64,000 nucleotides of DNA from Flavobacterium haoranii (GCF_009363055.1 NZ_CP045292.1:186001-250000), one strand, 5' to 3'; numbered from the stretch's first letter, positions 1 to 9,406 are shown. Notes: generated by a model not told the origin, from the sequence alone. Made by a program: numbers and translations.

Positions 1-2714
1 TGTCCTGTAATTGTTGGAATTGAAATACTGCTTCTTGGAATTTTTCCGTAAACTACTACTTCATCAATTACTGCTTGAATATTATCTTTTTCCAATGGAG
101 AATCATAAGCATAAGTATCATACAAATATTTTTCTACAGGTGTGCCTTCAATGAATTTAGTTCCAATAACTCCTTGGGTAATTTCTTCTTTTGGTTGACC
201 ATTAGGAAACGACAGTTTTGTACCGTTTAATTTGATATTCGATTTGCTATAACTAAATCTGCCTTGTAGTTTATTTATTTTCCAATCGTTAAAACGCGAT
301 ACAAAATTTGCTGCACTGAATTCATTGATTTTATCATTATCAATTGAATGTTTTTCAGCATAAGAAATTAATACCTCATGAATTAACTGAATAGGTATAT
401 TGGTTTGTTTGTTTATTCGTTTTAAAAATTCACTGTAAGGTAATGGACGACTGATTGTATATTGAACACCACTATCTTCATTTGCCATCATTTGGTTGTC
501 ATCTGTAGTCTGGATTACTTGACGTTTACTTGTAATGATTACATCAGTAAATACATTGTTTTCAAATAATTTTACCAATTCTTCTTTTAGATAGTCATCT
601 TCTTCAATCTTGTCGTAAAACAAAACATACTTTTGATTGATGGCTTCCCATAGTGTTTTTAATTCGTTATAAACTGCTGGACGAATTTTTATCTTTTTAT
701 CTTTCTTAGTGTTTCTATCTACTACTTTATTGCCATTTAATCCCATAGCAAAATCAGGATATTCCTCAAAGAACTGAATTTGATTTTCAATATTGATGTT
801 GTACTTTCTGTCAATGTATTTTTTAGAAAATAAATCAAAGAATAAATCGTCTGGATCTTGTTTTAATTTTTTAGCAACTTCATTTAGTTTTTCTTCAGTA
901 ATGACAAATCCTTTTGGTAATTCATCATTTATTTCTTTTACTAATCTATCAGCAAAATCGGCTTCGGTAAAATCGATGATGTAATTTAATTTGAATTCTT
1001 CATTTGAAATACGGTTTCCTAATTCATCTACAGGTAAACGCAATCCTCGTCCAACTTCTTGAATTTTGCTCGATTCGCTTCCGCTTGAACGTAATTTTGT
1101 AATTGTAAATACATTAGGATTATCCCAACCTTCTTTTAATGTCCATTTAGAAAACAAAAATCGACGCGTATTGTAATTACCATCTTCTTTTTTAATGGAT
1201 AACAATTTCTTTTTCTCGAAAAGTATTTCGTTTATTTCGTTTGCAATTTCTTCATCAGAACTGCTGTTATCTTGTGAAAAATAACCCGCATGACAAGCTG
1301 TAACATCTTTTTTTGAAGCTTCTAAAAATTCTAAATATTCTTTTTCAGTATCTTTATTAAGCGTTGGTATTACTTGGTTTATTTTATCTAATAAAAGCTT
1401 TTCAAACGTATTTTTTAAATAAGTTTCTTTACCAGATTTTTCATCTTGACGATAGGAATAAATATCGTCTATAAAAAATAAGGCTAATGTTTTAATCTTA
1501 AACTTTCTATCAAAGTTTATACGTTCTGTTTCAAAGTGTCGGTCAATGGCTAATTTTAGCATTTGTTCCTGATACGATGACGAATAAATATCGGTACTAA
1601 ATTCTTCGCCTTGTGATTTTGTTTGACCGTTTGACAATTCAATGAAATTAGAACCAATAGCATCAATAACAATTCCTTCAAACTCTTCTGAAATAATGGA
1701 TAAGCTATCGCCTTTTTTTAATTCAAAACTCTTAGTTGGTCCATCTTTTTGAATTAGATTGAACTTTGCACTGGTTTTACTTTGGATAGCCATTATTTTT
1801 ACTTTGTCTTCTTTTTTAGAAAGCGGTTCAAAGTGTTCTTTGGCTATTCCTTTAATTAAATTTTGATTGAACGATTCACAAGCATTCAAATCATATAATA
1901 AATTATGATAGTCTTTAATTGTTTTTTTTGCTGTGCCTTTTCCAATAGTAACTGTTGGGTAAGTTGCACCAAAGCGAATGATACATTGTGGTTGAATTTC
2001 GTTTGTAATAAATTCAAATGTTTTTTGTGCTTTAGAAAATCGATGTGGTTCATCTATTAATAAAAAAGGTTTTGTAGCACTTATACCTTCAACAGGTTTA
2101 TAGAAATCTTCTACTCCAGAGTCGTATTGGTCTTTTAGCATTTTACTATTGGTTAGCAAAGCCATATTGACCAATAAAACATAAATTTTATTTTGATTTT
2201 GACTGGAACCCGAAACAAATTCACGCACAGCACTTGGGAAAAATTGTTTTCCTTTTTTCTTTTTGGCTGCATCTAATACTTGTAATTCTATTTCTGTTCC
2301 ATAACCACAAACATCTTTAAAATGCTTTTTTGTATAAGGGTCTTGTATAAATTGTCGTGTACCTGCCTTAATGGCTAAAGTAGGCACAACAATTATGAAT
2401 TTATTGATTTTGTATTGTTTGTGTAACTCAAAAATAGTAGCCGTGTGTACATAGGTTTTTCCTGTACCGGTTTCCATTTTAATATCTAAGTTCAAGTAAT
2501 CTTGTATGCCGTTTAAAGCCGTATATTCGGGATGAATACCGTTTGTTTTTTGAACTTCCTTAATGTTATGCAATAAAGCTTCTTTATCTAACTCTAAAGT
2601 AGGGTTAGCAAAATACATTTTGTTTTTTGAGAAACTATTTACCGAAAATGCATTGGCTACTGCCTGAACACCTTTGTCTTGATGTGGTAAGCCATTTTTT
2701 AAAATTAACTCCAT
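1..2714 (-). CDS. res: Type III restriction enzyme, Res (helicase/endonuclease) subunit, C-terminus cut by window edge
   Basis: This is the ATP-dependent restriction subunit that pairs with Mod to cleave unmodified DNA. The reading frame is open from an ATG at 2714 (MELILKNGLPHQ) to the left edge, about 904 codons, with no stop, so the C-terminal end, expected to hold the nuclease domain, lies outside the window. Superfamily 2 helicase motifs are clear: Walker A METGTGKT near residue 80, motif II LLIDEPHRF, motif III FGATYP and motif VI QEVGRGLRLP. It is the last visible gene of a minus-strand operon after mod and a GHKL ATPase gene, 90 bp downstream of the latter. The target site cannot be predicted. 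Assignment to the Res family is firm; whether the nuclease motif is intact cannot be seen. Confidence 0.93.
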   Translation of the reverse strand, partial: MELILKNGLPHQDKGVQAVANAFSVNSFSKNKMYFANPTLELDKEALLHNIKEVQKTNGIHPEYTALNGIQDYLNLDIKMETGTGKTYVHTATIFELHKQYKINKFIIVVPTLAIKAGTRQFIQDPYTKKHFKDVCGYGTEIELQVLDAAKKKKGKQFFPSAVREFVSGSSQNQNKIYVLLVNMALLTNSKMLKDQYDSGVEDFYKPVEGISATKPFLLIDEPHRFSKAQKTFEFITNEIQPQCIIRFGATYPTVTIGKGTAKKTIKDYHNLLYDLNACESFNQNLIKGIAKEHFEPLSKKEDKVKIMAIQSKTSAKFNLIQKDGPTKSFELKKGDSLSIISEEFEGIVIDAIGSNFIELSNGQTKSQGEEFSTDIYSSSYQEQMLKLAIDRHFETERINFDRKFKIKTLALFFIDDIYSYRQDEKSGKETYLKNTFEKLLLDKINQVIPTLNKDTEKEYLEFLEASKKDVTACHAGYFSQDNSSSDEEIANEINEILFEKKKLLSIKKEDGNYNTRRFLFSKWTLKEGWDNPNVFTITKLRSSGSESSKIQEVGRGLRLPVDELGNRISNEEFKLNYIIDFTEADFADRLVKEINDELPKGFVITEEKLNEVAKKLKQDPDDLFFDLFSKKYIDRKYNINIENQIQFFEEYPDFAMGLNGNKVVDRNTKKDKKIKIRPAVYNELKTLWEAINQKYVLFYDKIEEDDYLKEELVKLFENNVFTDVIITSKRQVIQTTDDNQMMANEDSGVQYTISRPLPYSEFLKRINKQTNIPIQLIHEVLISYAEKHSIDNDKINEFSAANFVSRFNDWKINKLQGRFSYSKSNIKLNGTKLSFPNGQPKEEITQGVIGTKFIEGTPVEKYLYDTYAYDSPLEKDNIQAVIDEVVVYGKIPRSSISIPTITG

Positions 2715-2804
2715 AGACTTAACATTTTGGGCATACAAAAAGTTTAATTGTCATAATATTTTTAATATTAATCGCTGTTGTTGAAATTTTAATCATTTTA
2801 AGTA

Positions 2805-4852
2805 CTATTTTACTAATCTTAATTGAGCAGATATTTTTTCATCTATTAGTTCAGCATATTCAGCCTCAAATTTTTCTTTAACATTTTTATCTTTTACACT
2901 TAATTTATTTGACAAATAGCCTAACTTTCTATTGTTTTGTTCAATTATTTCTGCCCATTCCATAACATACACTTCAATATTTTTTTCGCTTTTCTTCTCA
3001 TATAGAAACGGATTATCGGGATATGAATCTCTTCTTGATTTTGTTTGAGATTTTGCAAATTTTGTAAGTTTTGAAGATATTAATATTAGCTTATATTTAA
3101 CTTTTTCACTTGGAAAGGCTGGGTTGTCTTCAATTGTAAAAGCATATCTATTAATTTGATTTAACTCTTTTTCACTTATTGCACATTTGGGAGATTTTAA
3201 TTCTACGATCATTATTTCTCTTTCTCCAGAATCAATTATCTTTTCATTAAAAAAGAACAAATCTGTTATATCGTTTAAACCACTATCATCCAATTCTATA
3301 AGGTTTTTATCTTGTAAAGTAGGTTCATACTCAAAATATTCTTTTCTTAATTCTTCCAATATATTACCAATTCTTTTATCTGACCAAAGTTTTGGAGTAC
3401 CATTATAATTTTCACCAAATAACCAAAGCTGATTTTCAACTATTTTGTGTAACTGACTTCTTTCTTTTACATGCTTTGAAATATCCCCATAAGTAAGTTC
3501 TTGTAAAAAATTTAAAAATTCTGTCTTTTCAGCAACAACACTAGCAAAATGAACAACATCTTCTAAATCAGTTTTTTCTAGTAAATGATGGAATTTTTCT
3601 AAACTATCATCAGAAAGTTTTAAAACTTTTTTAAATATATATTCTATATTTCCATTTACAATTGCCTTATCAAGAAGAGGATATAGAAAATTTCTAATTT
3701 TATCATTTTTTTGAATTAATTTATGTTCGTCTTCTAAAAGATAAGCAACTTTTTTAAATAATACTTCTTGAGATTGTGAAGCAGGATATTCATTATCACG
3801 ATAAGGATAGTATTTGTCTTTTTCAAGGTTGGTAATAAATTTTTCAAACCTTTTATTTTTTGCTTTGAAGAAATTATTAATTGTTTCTTTTATTGTTTCT
3901 TTTAAATTTTTCACTTCCGCTTCGCCTAAAGTATCTAAATCTAGATTTCTAAATAAATCAGAATTTAGAAGCGGAGATTCAATGTAAATAAACCACGTGC
4001 CTAAATCTGAGGTATACCAATCAGAAGAATATGTGTATTCATGTGCTACACTTTTTAAACCAGCATTATCGATTTGAAAAAAACTTTAACTTTATTTAAA
4101 GACGATTTTATATTATAGAAATAAAAATTTAGGTTGAAATTTTCGCCTTTTTTATCAGTATATTCAACCGATTTTTTACTCGGCTCGCCTATAACAAAAT
4201 CTTTTCTTTTTAACTCAACACCATTAACAATAAATTTTACAGTATTGTGAAAAATTTCATAAGGATAATGTTCAAAAATAGCTTGATTGATATTCTTTGA
4301 TAAAAAGTTTTCATTTAATGTATTTCTTTTGGCAATTTTTTCTGCTTTATTATGATGTAGTTGTTCAATTGTTACTTTGTAATACGTTTTTTCACGATTA
4401 GGTAAATACTCGTAATCAACTTTAAATTCAGTTTTTTCAAGTTGAGCATTTTTAAAATCAGTAGTGTCAATGCTAAATTCTGTTTTGGAAAACTGATTTT
4501 TTTCTTTATCAAAACCTACAGTGTTAATATGCATTAATTCTCCTATTTGTAAAGAACTAAATCTACCGATTCCTTGTCCTTTTTGTTTAGCCATAGTTCC
4601 AATTTCAAGTATTCTGTTATCAAATTCATTGAAAGGTACACCATAACCATCATCTTTAATTTCAATGGTTTTTATAGGTGACTTGAAACTGGCTGAATTT
4701 GTATATTCAATATTGATTTCAATATTTTTAGAGTCTGCTTGAATAGAATTATTAATTAACTCTCTAAATGCTTGAAAAGTGTCTCGATAGTTAGTTAATA
4801 AATCCTTTATTACTCTTGTATTTGTAGTTATCTTTTTCGTTGTAGATTTCAT
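2805..4852 (-). pseudogene. GHKL (Hsp90-like) ATPase fused to a PD-(D/E)XK-like nuclease domain; reading frame split at an A7/T7 run
   Basis: Two frames make up one gene. Residues 1-260 form a GHKL ATPase: N-box ELINNSIQAD at 31-40 (ExxxNxxxAD), G1 DDGYG at 67-71 and G2 GQGIG at 92-96. The frame then stops at 4055. A -1 shift at the T7 run (minus strand, 4083-4077) restores a reading frame through HEYTYSSDWY to 2805, giving 682 residues. The C-terminal part holds QLHKIVENQLWLFG, then ITDLFF, IMIVELKSPK and LNQINRY, a D...E-x-K...Q pattern typical of PD-(D/E)XK and Shedu/DUF4263-like nucleases. The downstream frame has no ATG at its start (only a GTG at 3914 inside a conserved stretch), which argues against two independent genes. 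It lies 13 bp after mod and 90 bp before res, so it probably works with or regulates the type III system. It could be a true frameshift, a sequencing error or programmed recoding. Confidence 0.75.
4077..4083 (-). other. Candidate -1 frameshift heptamer / homopolymer indel site
   Basis: On the coding strand the run reads g-TTTTTTT-c. In the upstream frame the codons are gtt ttt ttc, so the heptamer is T TTT TTC, matching the X XXY YYZ form of a -1 slippery site. Slipping back by one base places CAA next and joins the ATPase frame directly to the nuclease-like frame. One extra T would do the same. I see no strong downstream stem-loop by eye. Confidence 0.45.
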
Positions 4853-4865
4853 AAAATGTAAAAGT

Positions 4866-6836
4866 TTAGTATCTTACTTCGATGTTAATTTTTAAATTCT
4901 TTTCGGTGTCGTTTAAGATTTTTAGATTCTTTTCTAACATTTCGGTAACTGACCATTCGTTGAAACTATAACCAAACAATACAATATTCTCAGGGTTAAA
5001 ATGTGGTATGGTATCGTATTTTTCAAAAAGCTCCATTACAGCTTCTTGGGTAAAATCGGTATGAATTAAATACAAATGTTTTTGATGATAATAAGCCGTA
5101 TAACCTTTTAAATCTATTTCGGTTGCTTTTGTTGTTAAGCCATAACCATCATAATTTAACCAAGTGGTTAAAACCGTAGGTACTCCAAAATCGTCTAAAA
5201 TGGAATCATTAGCTATTAAATTAGCTTTATCAAATGTTTCGCATTTGTCTAAGGTATTAGGATTAGGCTCGTTTAAAATAAAGTGCTTGAAACCATAATC
5301 TATTTCTGCATTGGTTTCTTCTTTAATCTTTTTTGCAGCTCTTTTGATTCTCTCGAATCCAAGATAATCTAAAGTTGTTGGAAGATTATTTGATTTTAGA
5401 AAATTATAAGCATTTTGTTGACTTGGATTTTTTAAATCCAGAATTTCAGGTAATTGAATTGAAATAAATTTTCTTGAACTATTTTCTTCTGAGTTTAATT
5501 TTAAAACTGCATTTGCTGTTGTGGCAGAACCAGAGAAAAAATCTAAAATAATATCATCTTCTGAACCAATTTCAATTGCCCGTTTTACTAAGTCAATTGG
5601 TTTAGGATGGTCAAATAATGTTTCTTCAAAAATTTGTCTAACTAAACGAGTACCATCTTCAGTTCTCATTCCTGATTCATCCCAAATAGATTTTACTTTT
5701 GTTGTTGACTTTCTACTTTTCTCATAAATATTCCAATCTCCATCTTTTTTTTGTTTAGCAATAATCTGACTTTTAAATGGATCATTTAAAACTATATTGT
5801 CATTAGACTTTGGTTTACCCCATCTCCAAACACTTTCTTTTCCAGTAGAATTATATGGTTTTACTTCAATATTATAATTTTCATCTTTAATTAAACTTAC
5901 AGAGCAATATCCATCATAGTCTTGAATATTTGGATTAACATAAAAAGGATAAAATAAATTTGGACGATTCCCACTATGATATTTTGGATTACGATTCCTT
6001 AACTCTCTACATTCATAACCACCATTCTCATCACTAAATTTAAATTTAGCCTCTTTCTTTATTTCGGATAATTCAGATAATTCAGATTTAGAATAACACA
6101 TTAAATATTCATGAGTTACTGCTACTTGATTATAATCTCTTCCACCTGGATTTGCAACAATCATAATTTGAGCAATAAAGTTTTCTTCCCCAAATACGTC
6201 ATCACACAATAACTTTAGATTTGCTTGTTCATTATCATCGATAGAAATAAAGATAACACCATCTTCTTTTAATAAATCTTTAGCCAATTGCAAACGAGAA
6301 TACATAAACATCAACCAAGCAGAGTGCGAAGCAGAACCTTTTTGAGTTAACTCTAAAATGCGGTTGGCTTGGTTTTCATCTACACTCAATTTATCTTGTA
6401 GTTCTTCGGTAGTAAAATTGAAATTGTCTTTGTACACAAAACCATCAGACCCCGTGTTATAAGGTGGGTCAATGTAAATACATTTTACACTTTTAGCATA
6501 GGATTTTAAAAGGTGTTTTAGCCCATCTAAATTATCTCCACTTATGTAGATGTTTTCGCTGTTTGTGTTTTCGGGTTGGTTGTTGTGTTCTTCGTTAGGT
6601 GTTATTACTGTAGTAGTGTCTAAAGAAGCTAATAATTTAGCATAACTTTTACCTAAGAATTTAAGCTCGTAGCCTTCATGCACTACATCGACTTTATCTT
6701 TCAATGTTTCTTTGAATCGTTCTATATCAAAACTTCCATCGTTTTTAAAACAAGTTGGGAAGTGTTCTTTTAATATGGCAATTTCTTTATCATTGATAGC
6801 AACGTTCTCATTGCTTTTTTCGATGTTTTTTATCAT
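4866..6836 (-). CDS. mod: Type III DNA methyltransferase, Mod subunit (N6-adenine)
   Basis: This is the modification and target-recognition subunit of a type III restriction-modification system; it methylates adenine and is required for Res to cut. The catalytic motif IV DPPYNTG starts at residue 123 and the SAM-binding motif DFFSGSATTANAV comes much later, near 435. This is the beta-class order expected for Mod proteins, with the variable target-recognition region between them. At 656 residues it has the usual family length. It is the first gene of the operon mod - GHKL ATPase - res. Upstream there is a 14-bp inverted repeat (6929-6967) that may control it. No repeat tract suggesting phase variation is visible in the gene itself. 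Confidence 0.95.
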   Translation of the reverse strand: MIKNIEKSNENVAINDKEIAILKEHFPTCFKNDGSFDIERFKETLKDKVDVVHEGYELKFLGKSYAKLLASLDTTTVITPNEEHNNQPENTNSENIYISGDNLDGLKHLLKSYAKSVKCIYIDPPYNTGSDGFVYKDNFNFTTEELQDKLSVDENQANRILELTQKGSASHSAWLMFMYSRLQLAKDLLKEDGVIFISIDDNEQANLKLLCDDVFGEENFIAQIMIVANPGGRDYNQVAVTHEYLMCYSKSELSELSEIKKEAKFKFSDENGGYECRELRNRNPKYHSGNRPNLFYPFYVNPNIQDYDGYCSVSLIKDENYNIEVKPYNSTGKESVWRWGKPKSNDNIVLNDPFKSQIIAKQKKDGDWNIYEKSRKSTTKVKSIWDESGMRTEDGTRLVRQIFEETLFDHPKPIDLVKRAIEIGSEDDIILDFFSGSATTANAVLKLNSEENSSRKFISIQLPEILDLKNPSQQNAYNFLKSNNLPTTLDYLGFERIKRAAKKIKEETNAEIDYGFKHFILNEPNPNTLDKCETFDKANLIANDSILDDFGVPTVLTTWLNYDGYGLTTKATEIDLKGYTAYYHQKHLYLIHTDFTQEAVMELFEKYDTIPHFNPENIVLFGYSFNEWSVTEMLEKNLKILNDTEKNLKINIEVRY

Positions 6837-6928
6837 GGTTCTGGCACTTATTTTTGTAGAAAGGGTAAATTTAGTTAATTTTTATACAAAAAATAATGCA
6901 ATTCAAGTTTTTATATCACAATAATTAT

Positions 6929-6967
6929 AGTGCAATTTCCAAGTATATATTAGTTGGAAACTGCACT
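6929..6967. repeat. Inverted repeat between mod and the Rep-like gene
   Basis: Arms AGTGCAATTTCCAA (6929-6942) and TTGGAAACTGCACT (6954-6967) are complementary at 13 of 14 positions around an 11-nt AT-rich loop. The right arm carries the stop codon of the Rep-like gene (6966-6968). No T-run follows on the minus strand, so an operator or origin/terminator structure is as likely as a rho-independent terminator. It lies about 95 bp upstream of the mod start. Confidence 0.6.
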
Positions 6968-7799
6968 ACATTAATTGAAGTATTTTTTGATGAATTAAAC
7001 CGTGAATTTTTGAATGTAAATTACTTTTCCCTAATTGTTTGAAATACTTTTTCTTATGGTAATTAAATAGATTTCTACTTTTAACGGTTATTGTATTTTC
7101 CCAAAAATTAGTATTAAAATATTTTTCATCTACATTCGCTTTTCTGTCAAATAGAAGGATATTGTTCCATTCTTGAAGTAAAGAGCAACCTAACGCTTGA
7201 TGGGTTTTGTTGCTAAGTAAATCGCTAAGCGTGTGTATTCCTAACTTGTTTATAAATTTAGCTTGTTTGCTTTTTACTTCAAATCGGAAGGTATTTTCTT
7301 TACAAAATTTAGGATGTTGAATGTGTTTGTTGTACACTTTTATGTTTTTGTAGGCATCAACACCCGCTATCTTGTAATATAAATGCTTTGTTGTTCTGTA
7401 AAACTGACGTTTTTCGTGATAAATTAAATTTGCAATTAGTTTATTAATGGGTATTGGCGAAATGATATTGATTCCGTATTCCAAGTTTATAATGAAACAT
7501 TTTTCTAAATCTAACTCGAATAATTCTTTGAGATGATCTATTACTTGGATTACTTTTTTTATTGTAAAATCGTCCGCATTGTGTACATCATTATTGTAAA
7601 ATTTATGAATGCTTCCTGATATTTCTAACCTGTTGAAAAACTTAGTAAAATATAGATTTTCATATCTTCTTGTGATTCTCTTTTTGAGTTTATTATCAAT
7701 GATTTTATCGGCTTTACCATCATATACTAAAACAGGATTTCTCCAAATTTCATTTATCAAGACTTCATCAGTAATTTTTAACTTGATAAAGTCTATCAT
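6966..7799 (-). CDS. Putative replication initiator of the phage/plasmid gene II-X (G2P) type
   Basis: The 277-residue protein shows features I associate with gene-II/X-like rolling-circle initiators of filamentous phages and plasmids. These are an early RLEISGSIHKFYN segment, IINLEYGINI in the middle, then KVYNKHIQHPK followed by FRFEVKSKQAKFINKLGI. Such proteins nick an origin and start replication of an excised element. It sits 11 bp downstream of two small HTH genes and in the same direction as the integrase, which fits an integrated mobilisable or phage-like element. The tyrosine active site cannot be fixed from sequence alone, and the assignment is by pattern rather than alignment. The alternative is an unknown element-specific protein. 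Confidence 0.5.
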   Translation of the reverse strand: MIDFIKLKITDEVLINEIWRNPVLVYDGKADKIIDNKLKKRITRRYENLYFTKFFNRLEISGSIHKFYNNDVHNADDFTIKKVIQVIDHLKELFELDLEKCFIINLEYGINIISPIPINKLIANLIYHEKRQFYRTTKHLYYKIAGVDAYKNIKVYNKHIQHPKFCKENTFRFEVKSKQAKFINKLGIHTLSDLLSNKTHQALGCSLLQEWNNILLFDRKANVDEKYFNTNFWENTITVKSRNLFNYHKKKYFKQLGKSNLHSKIHGLIHQKILQLM

Positions 7800-7810
7800 G
7801 ACCTAAAGAA

Positions 7811-8083
7811 TTACTTTTTAAATGGTCGATAGTTATCGTCGAGCATTTTATTTATATCCTCGATTTTATAGACAATTTTATTGTTTATTTGGCTGTATGC
7901 AATCAATCCTTTCTCTCTCCAATTGGCAGCCGTTCCTGGACTAATTTTAAACAGTTTTTGAAACTCATCGTTATTTATAATTACCTTATCGAATATTCTT
8001 TCTTGCTTTTTGGTAACCGCATTGGTTAATTCTTCCAAGCGTTTTTCGATGTTGCTTAAACTCTCTTGAAATGGATGGCTCAT
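7811..8083 (-). CDS. Small HTH DNA-binding protein (HTH_17/excisionase-like)
   Basis: The 90-residue protein has a coiled N-terminal half (SNIEKRLEELTNAVTKKQE) and a C-terminal winged-helix segment, LFKISPGTAANWREKGLIAY...YKIEDINKML. This is the pattern of MerR/excisionase-type HTH_17 domains that read a short operator. It starts 2 bp after the stop of a second protein of the same kind, so the two are probably translated together. In Bacteroidetes mobile elements such paired small HTH proteins commonly act as recombination directionality factors or regulators of excision and replication genes. The exact role is inferred from position. Confidence 0.7.
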   Translation of the reverse strand: MSHPFQESLSNIEKRLEELTNAVTKKQERIFDKVIINNDEFQKLFKISPGTAANWREKGLIAYSQINNKIVYKIEDINKMLDDNYRPFKK

Positions 8084-8085
8084 AG

Positions 8086-8382
8086 TTATTGTTTTTTTGC
8101 ATTAATACTGACTAAAGCTTGTTCAATTTCGGAACGCTTGTACCTGATGAGGTTTCCTAAACGATATGGGTTGAGGATTTTCTTTTTGTTCCAGTCGGAA
8201 AGTGTTACTAAAGATACCTTCAGAATTTCTGCCGTTTCTTGTCGTGTAAGATATTCTTGCGGTGCAATAGGTTGGAAATTTTGAGCTAAGGATTTAATTT
8301 CTGCTCTAACATCGGTTAAGATGCTTTCTTTGAATTCTTCGGGAGAAACTCCGAATACTTGTGTGATTTTACTTTGTTCCAT
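8086..8382 (-). CDS. Small HTH DNA-binding protein (HTH_17, probable Xis/regulator)
   Basis: The 98-residue protein carries a canonical helix_turn_helix_17 domain: YLTRQETAEILKVSLVTLSD, then NPYRLGNLIRYKRSEIEQAL. It is the first of two adjacent HTH genes followed by the Rep-like gene. A cluster of three ACGTTCC half-sites lies 59-82 bp upstream of its ATG (8441-8464) and is a candidate binding site for this protein or its neighbour. Family membership is clear. Function as excisionase versus transcription factor is not resolved. Confidence 0.78.
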   Translation of the reverse strand: MEQSKITQVFGVSPEEFKESILTDVRAEIKSLAQNFQPIAPQEYLTRQETAEILKVSLVTLSDWNKKKILNPYRLGNLIRYKRSEIEQALVSINAKKQ

Positions 8383-8440
8383 CGTGATACGCTTTTATCG
8401 TTATTGATGGTACAAAGTAAGGTTGGTTATATTTCAGTAA

Positions 8441-8464
8441 ACGTTCCTTTACGTTCCGGAACGT
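8441..8464. repeat. Iteron-like cluster of ACGTTCC half-sites with a perfect 14-bp palindrome
   Basis: ACGTTCC occurs at 8441-8447 and 8451-8457 in direct orientation and as GGAACGT at 8458-8464. The last two together make the perfect palindrome ACGTTCCGGAACGT. The cluster fills the gap between the 301-residue gene (stop at 8466) and the HTH gene (start 8382). That position suits an operator for the HTH-rep genes or an origin/iteron for the element. Confidence 0.6.
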
Positions 8465-8465
8465 C

Positions 8466-9371
8466 TTAGCTTACTTCAATTATGTTAGGTAAATGGTATT
8501 TTGCTTTATCAAATGATTTTTTGTTTTCTTCGAATTTATCATCTTCAGGGTTGAGGTATTTTCTCAATGATTCTTCGGAAATTTCAGCATTGAAATTTTG
8601 TTTAATCAATTTAGCATAAGCCGTATAATTTATTTCTCCGTTTTTATTTTTTGGTGCATCAATAAAGCCATTTAATGCTAATGTTCCCAAGATATATCCG
8701 ATATGCGTCTTTTTGCCTATCCAATTGATTTTTGGATTAACTGCTTTTTCTTCTTTTAAATCATTAACTATTCGCTGAATTTTGATAAGTTCTAAAACAA
8801 ATTTATAGCCAATATGAAACAAAGAAAAAGGTAAGAAGCTCAATGTTTTAGACCTGTAATATAATGCAAATGGATAATATAAACTTTCTACTTTTTTGAA
8901 GTCTGAATTATTTATTAATTCATAAATTTTATCATCTAACTCAAATTCATTGTCGTTAGTTTTTTCTTGATAAATTGTTTGTAAATATTGTGTTTCAGGA
9001 TTATCATCAACAATTGAGTAATATCGAGATTGTTTGCTGTCAACATAAAAGTCAGCTTTGATAATTTTCAATTGTAATTTTACTGCCTCAATATTAAAAA
9101 TTAAAAAAGCATCAAAATTCTCTGGGTCTTGTGAGGATAATTCAATGTAAATTTGAGATAAAGCGTTTTGATATAGCTTTTTTACATTGTTTATTATCTC
9201 CCTTCTTTTTAAATGAATTTCATTAATTCTCAACTCATAATAATAATGACTTTGATAATTAACAGGCAAAAAATATCTATGAAAATCAATTTCTTCAGCT
9301 ATTGCATCAGTAAGAAATTCAGAATAATAATTTTCACTTAAAGCTTTTATAAATGAATTGACACTTTTCAT
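8466..9371 (-). CDS. Mobile-element protein with RteC-like C-terminal region
   Basis: The 301-residue protein has no signal peptide or obvious membrane segment. The C-terminal stretch INWIGKKTHIGYILGTLALN followed by an ISEESLRKYL segment resembles the C-terminus of RteC-type proteins, which in Bacteroides conjugative elements regulate excision. The N-terminal two thirds are helical and charged and I do not recognise them. It lies directly downstream (35 bp) of the integrase gene on the same strand, the usual place for such genes. The RteC relationship is by pattern only and could be wrong. Confidence 0.5.
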   Translation of the reverse strand: MKSVNSFIKALSENYYSEFLTDAIAEEIDFHRYFLPVNYQSHYYYELRINEIHLKRREIINNVKKLYQNALSQIYIELSSQDPENFDAFLIFNIEAVKLQLKIIKADFYVDSKQSRYYSIVDDNPETQYLQTIYQEKTNDNEFELDDKIYELINNSDFKKVESLYYPFALYYRSKTLSFLPFSLFHIGYKFVLELIKIQRIVNDLKEEKAVNPKINWIGKKTHIGYILGTLALNGFIDAPKNKNGEINYTAYAKLIKQNFNAEISEESLRKYLNPEDDKFEENKKSFDKAKYHLPNIIEVS

Positions 9372-9406
9372 ACAAAATTAAAAAGCTAAATATATTAAAC
9401 TTTACC

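Noticed and set aside
2805..3914. Independent 369-codon gene starting with GTG at 3914
   Set aside because: The same frame stays open and coding-like well upstream of the GTG (HEYTYSSDWYTSDLGTWF), so the GTG is internal to a longer gene split by a frameshift.
4866..6836. Phase-variable mod gene
   Set aside because: I looked for tetranucleotide or long homopolymer tracts in the mod coding region, as known for phase-variable type III systems, and found none.
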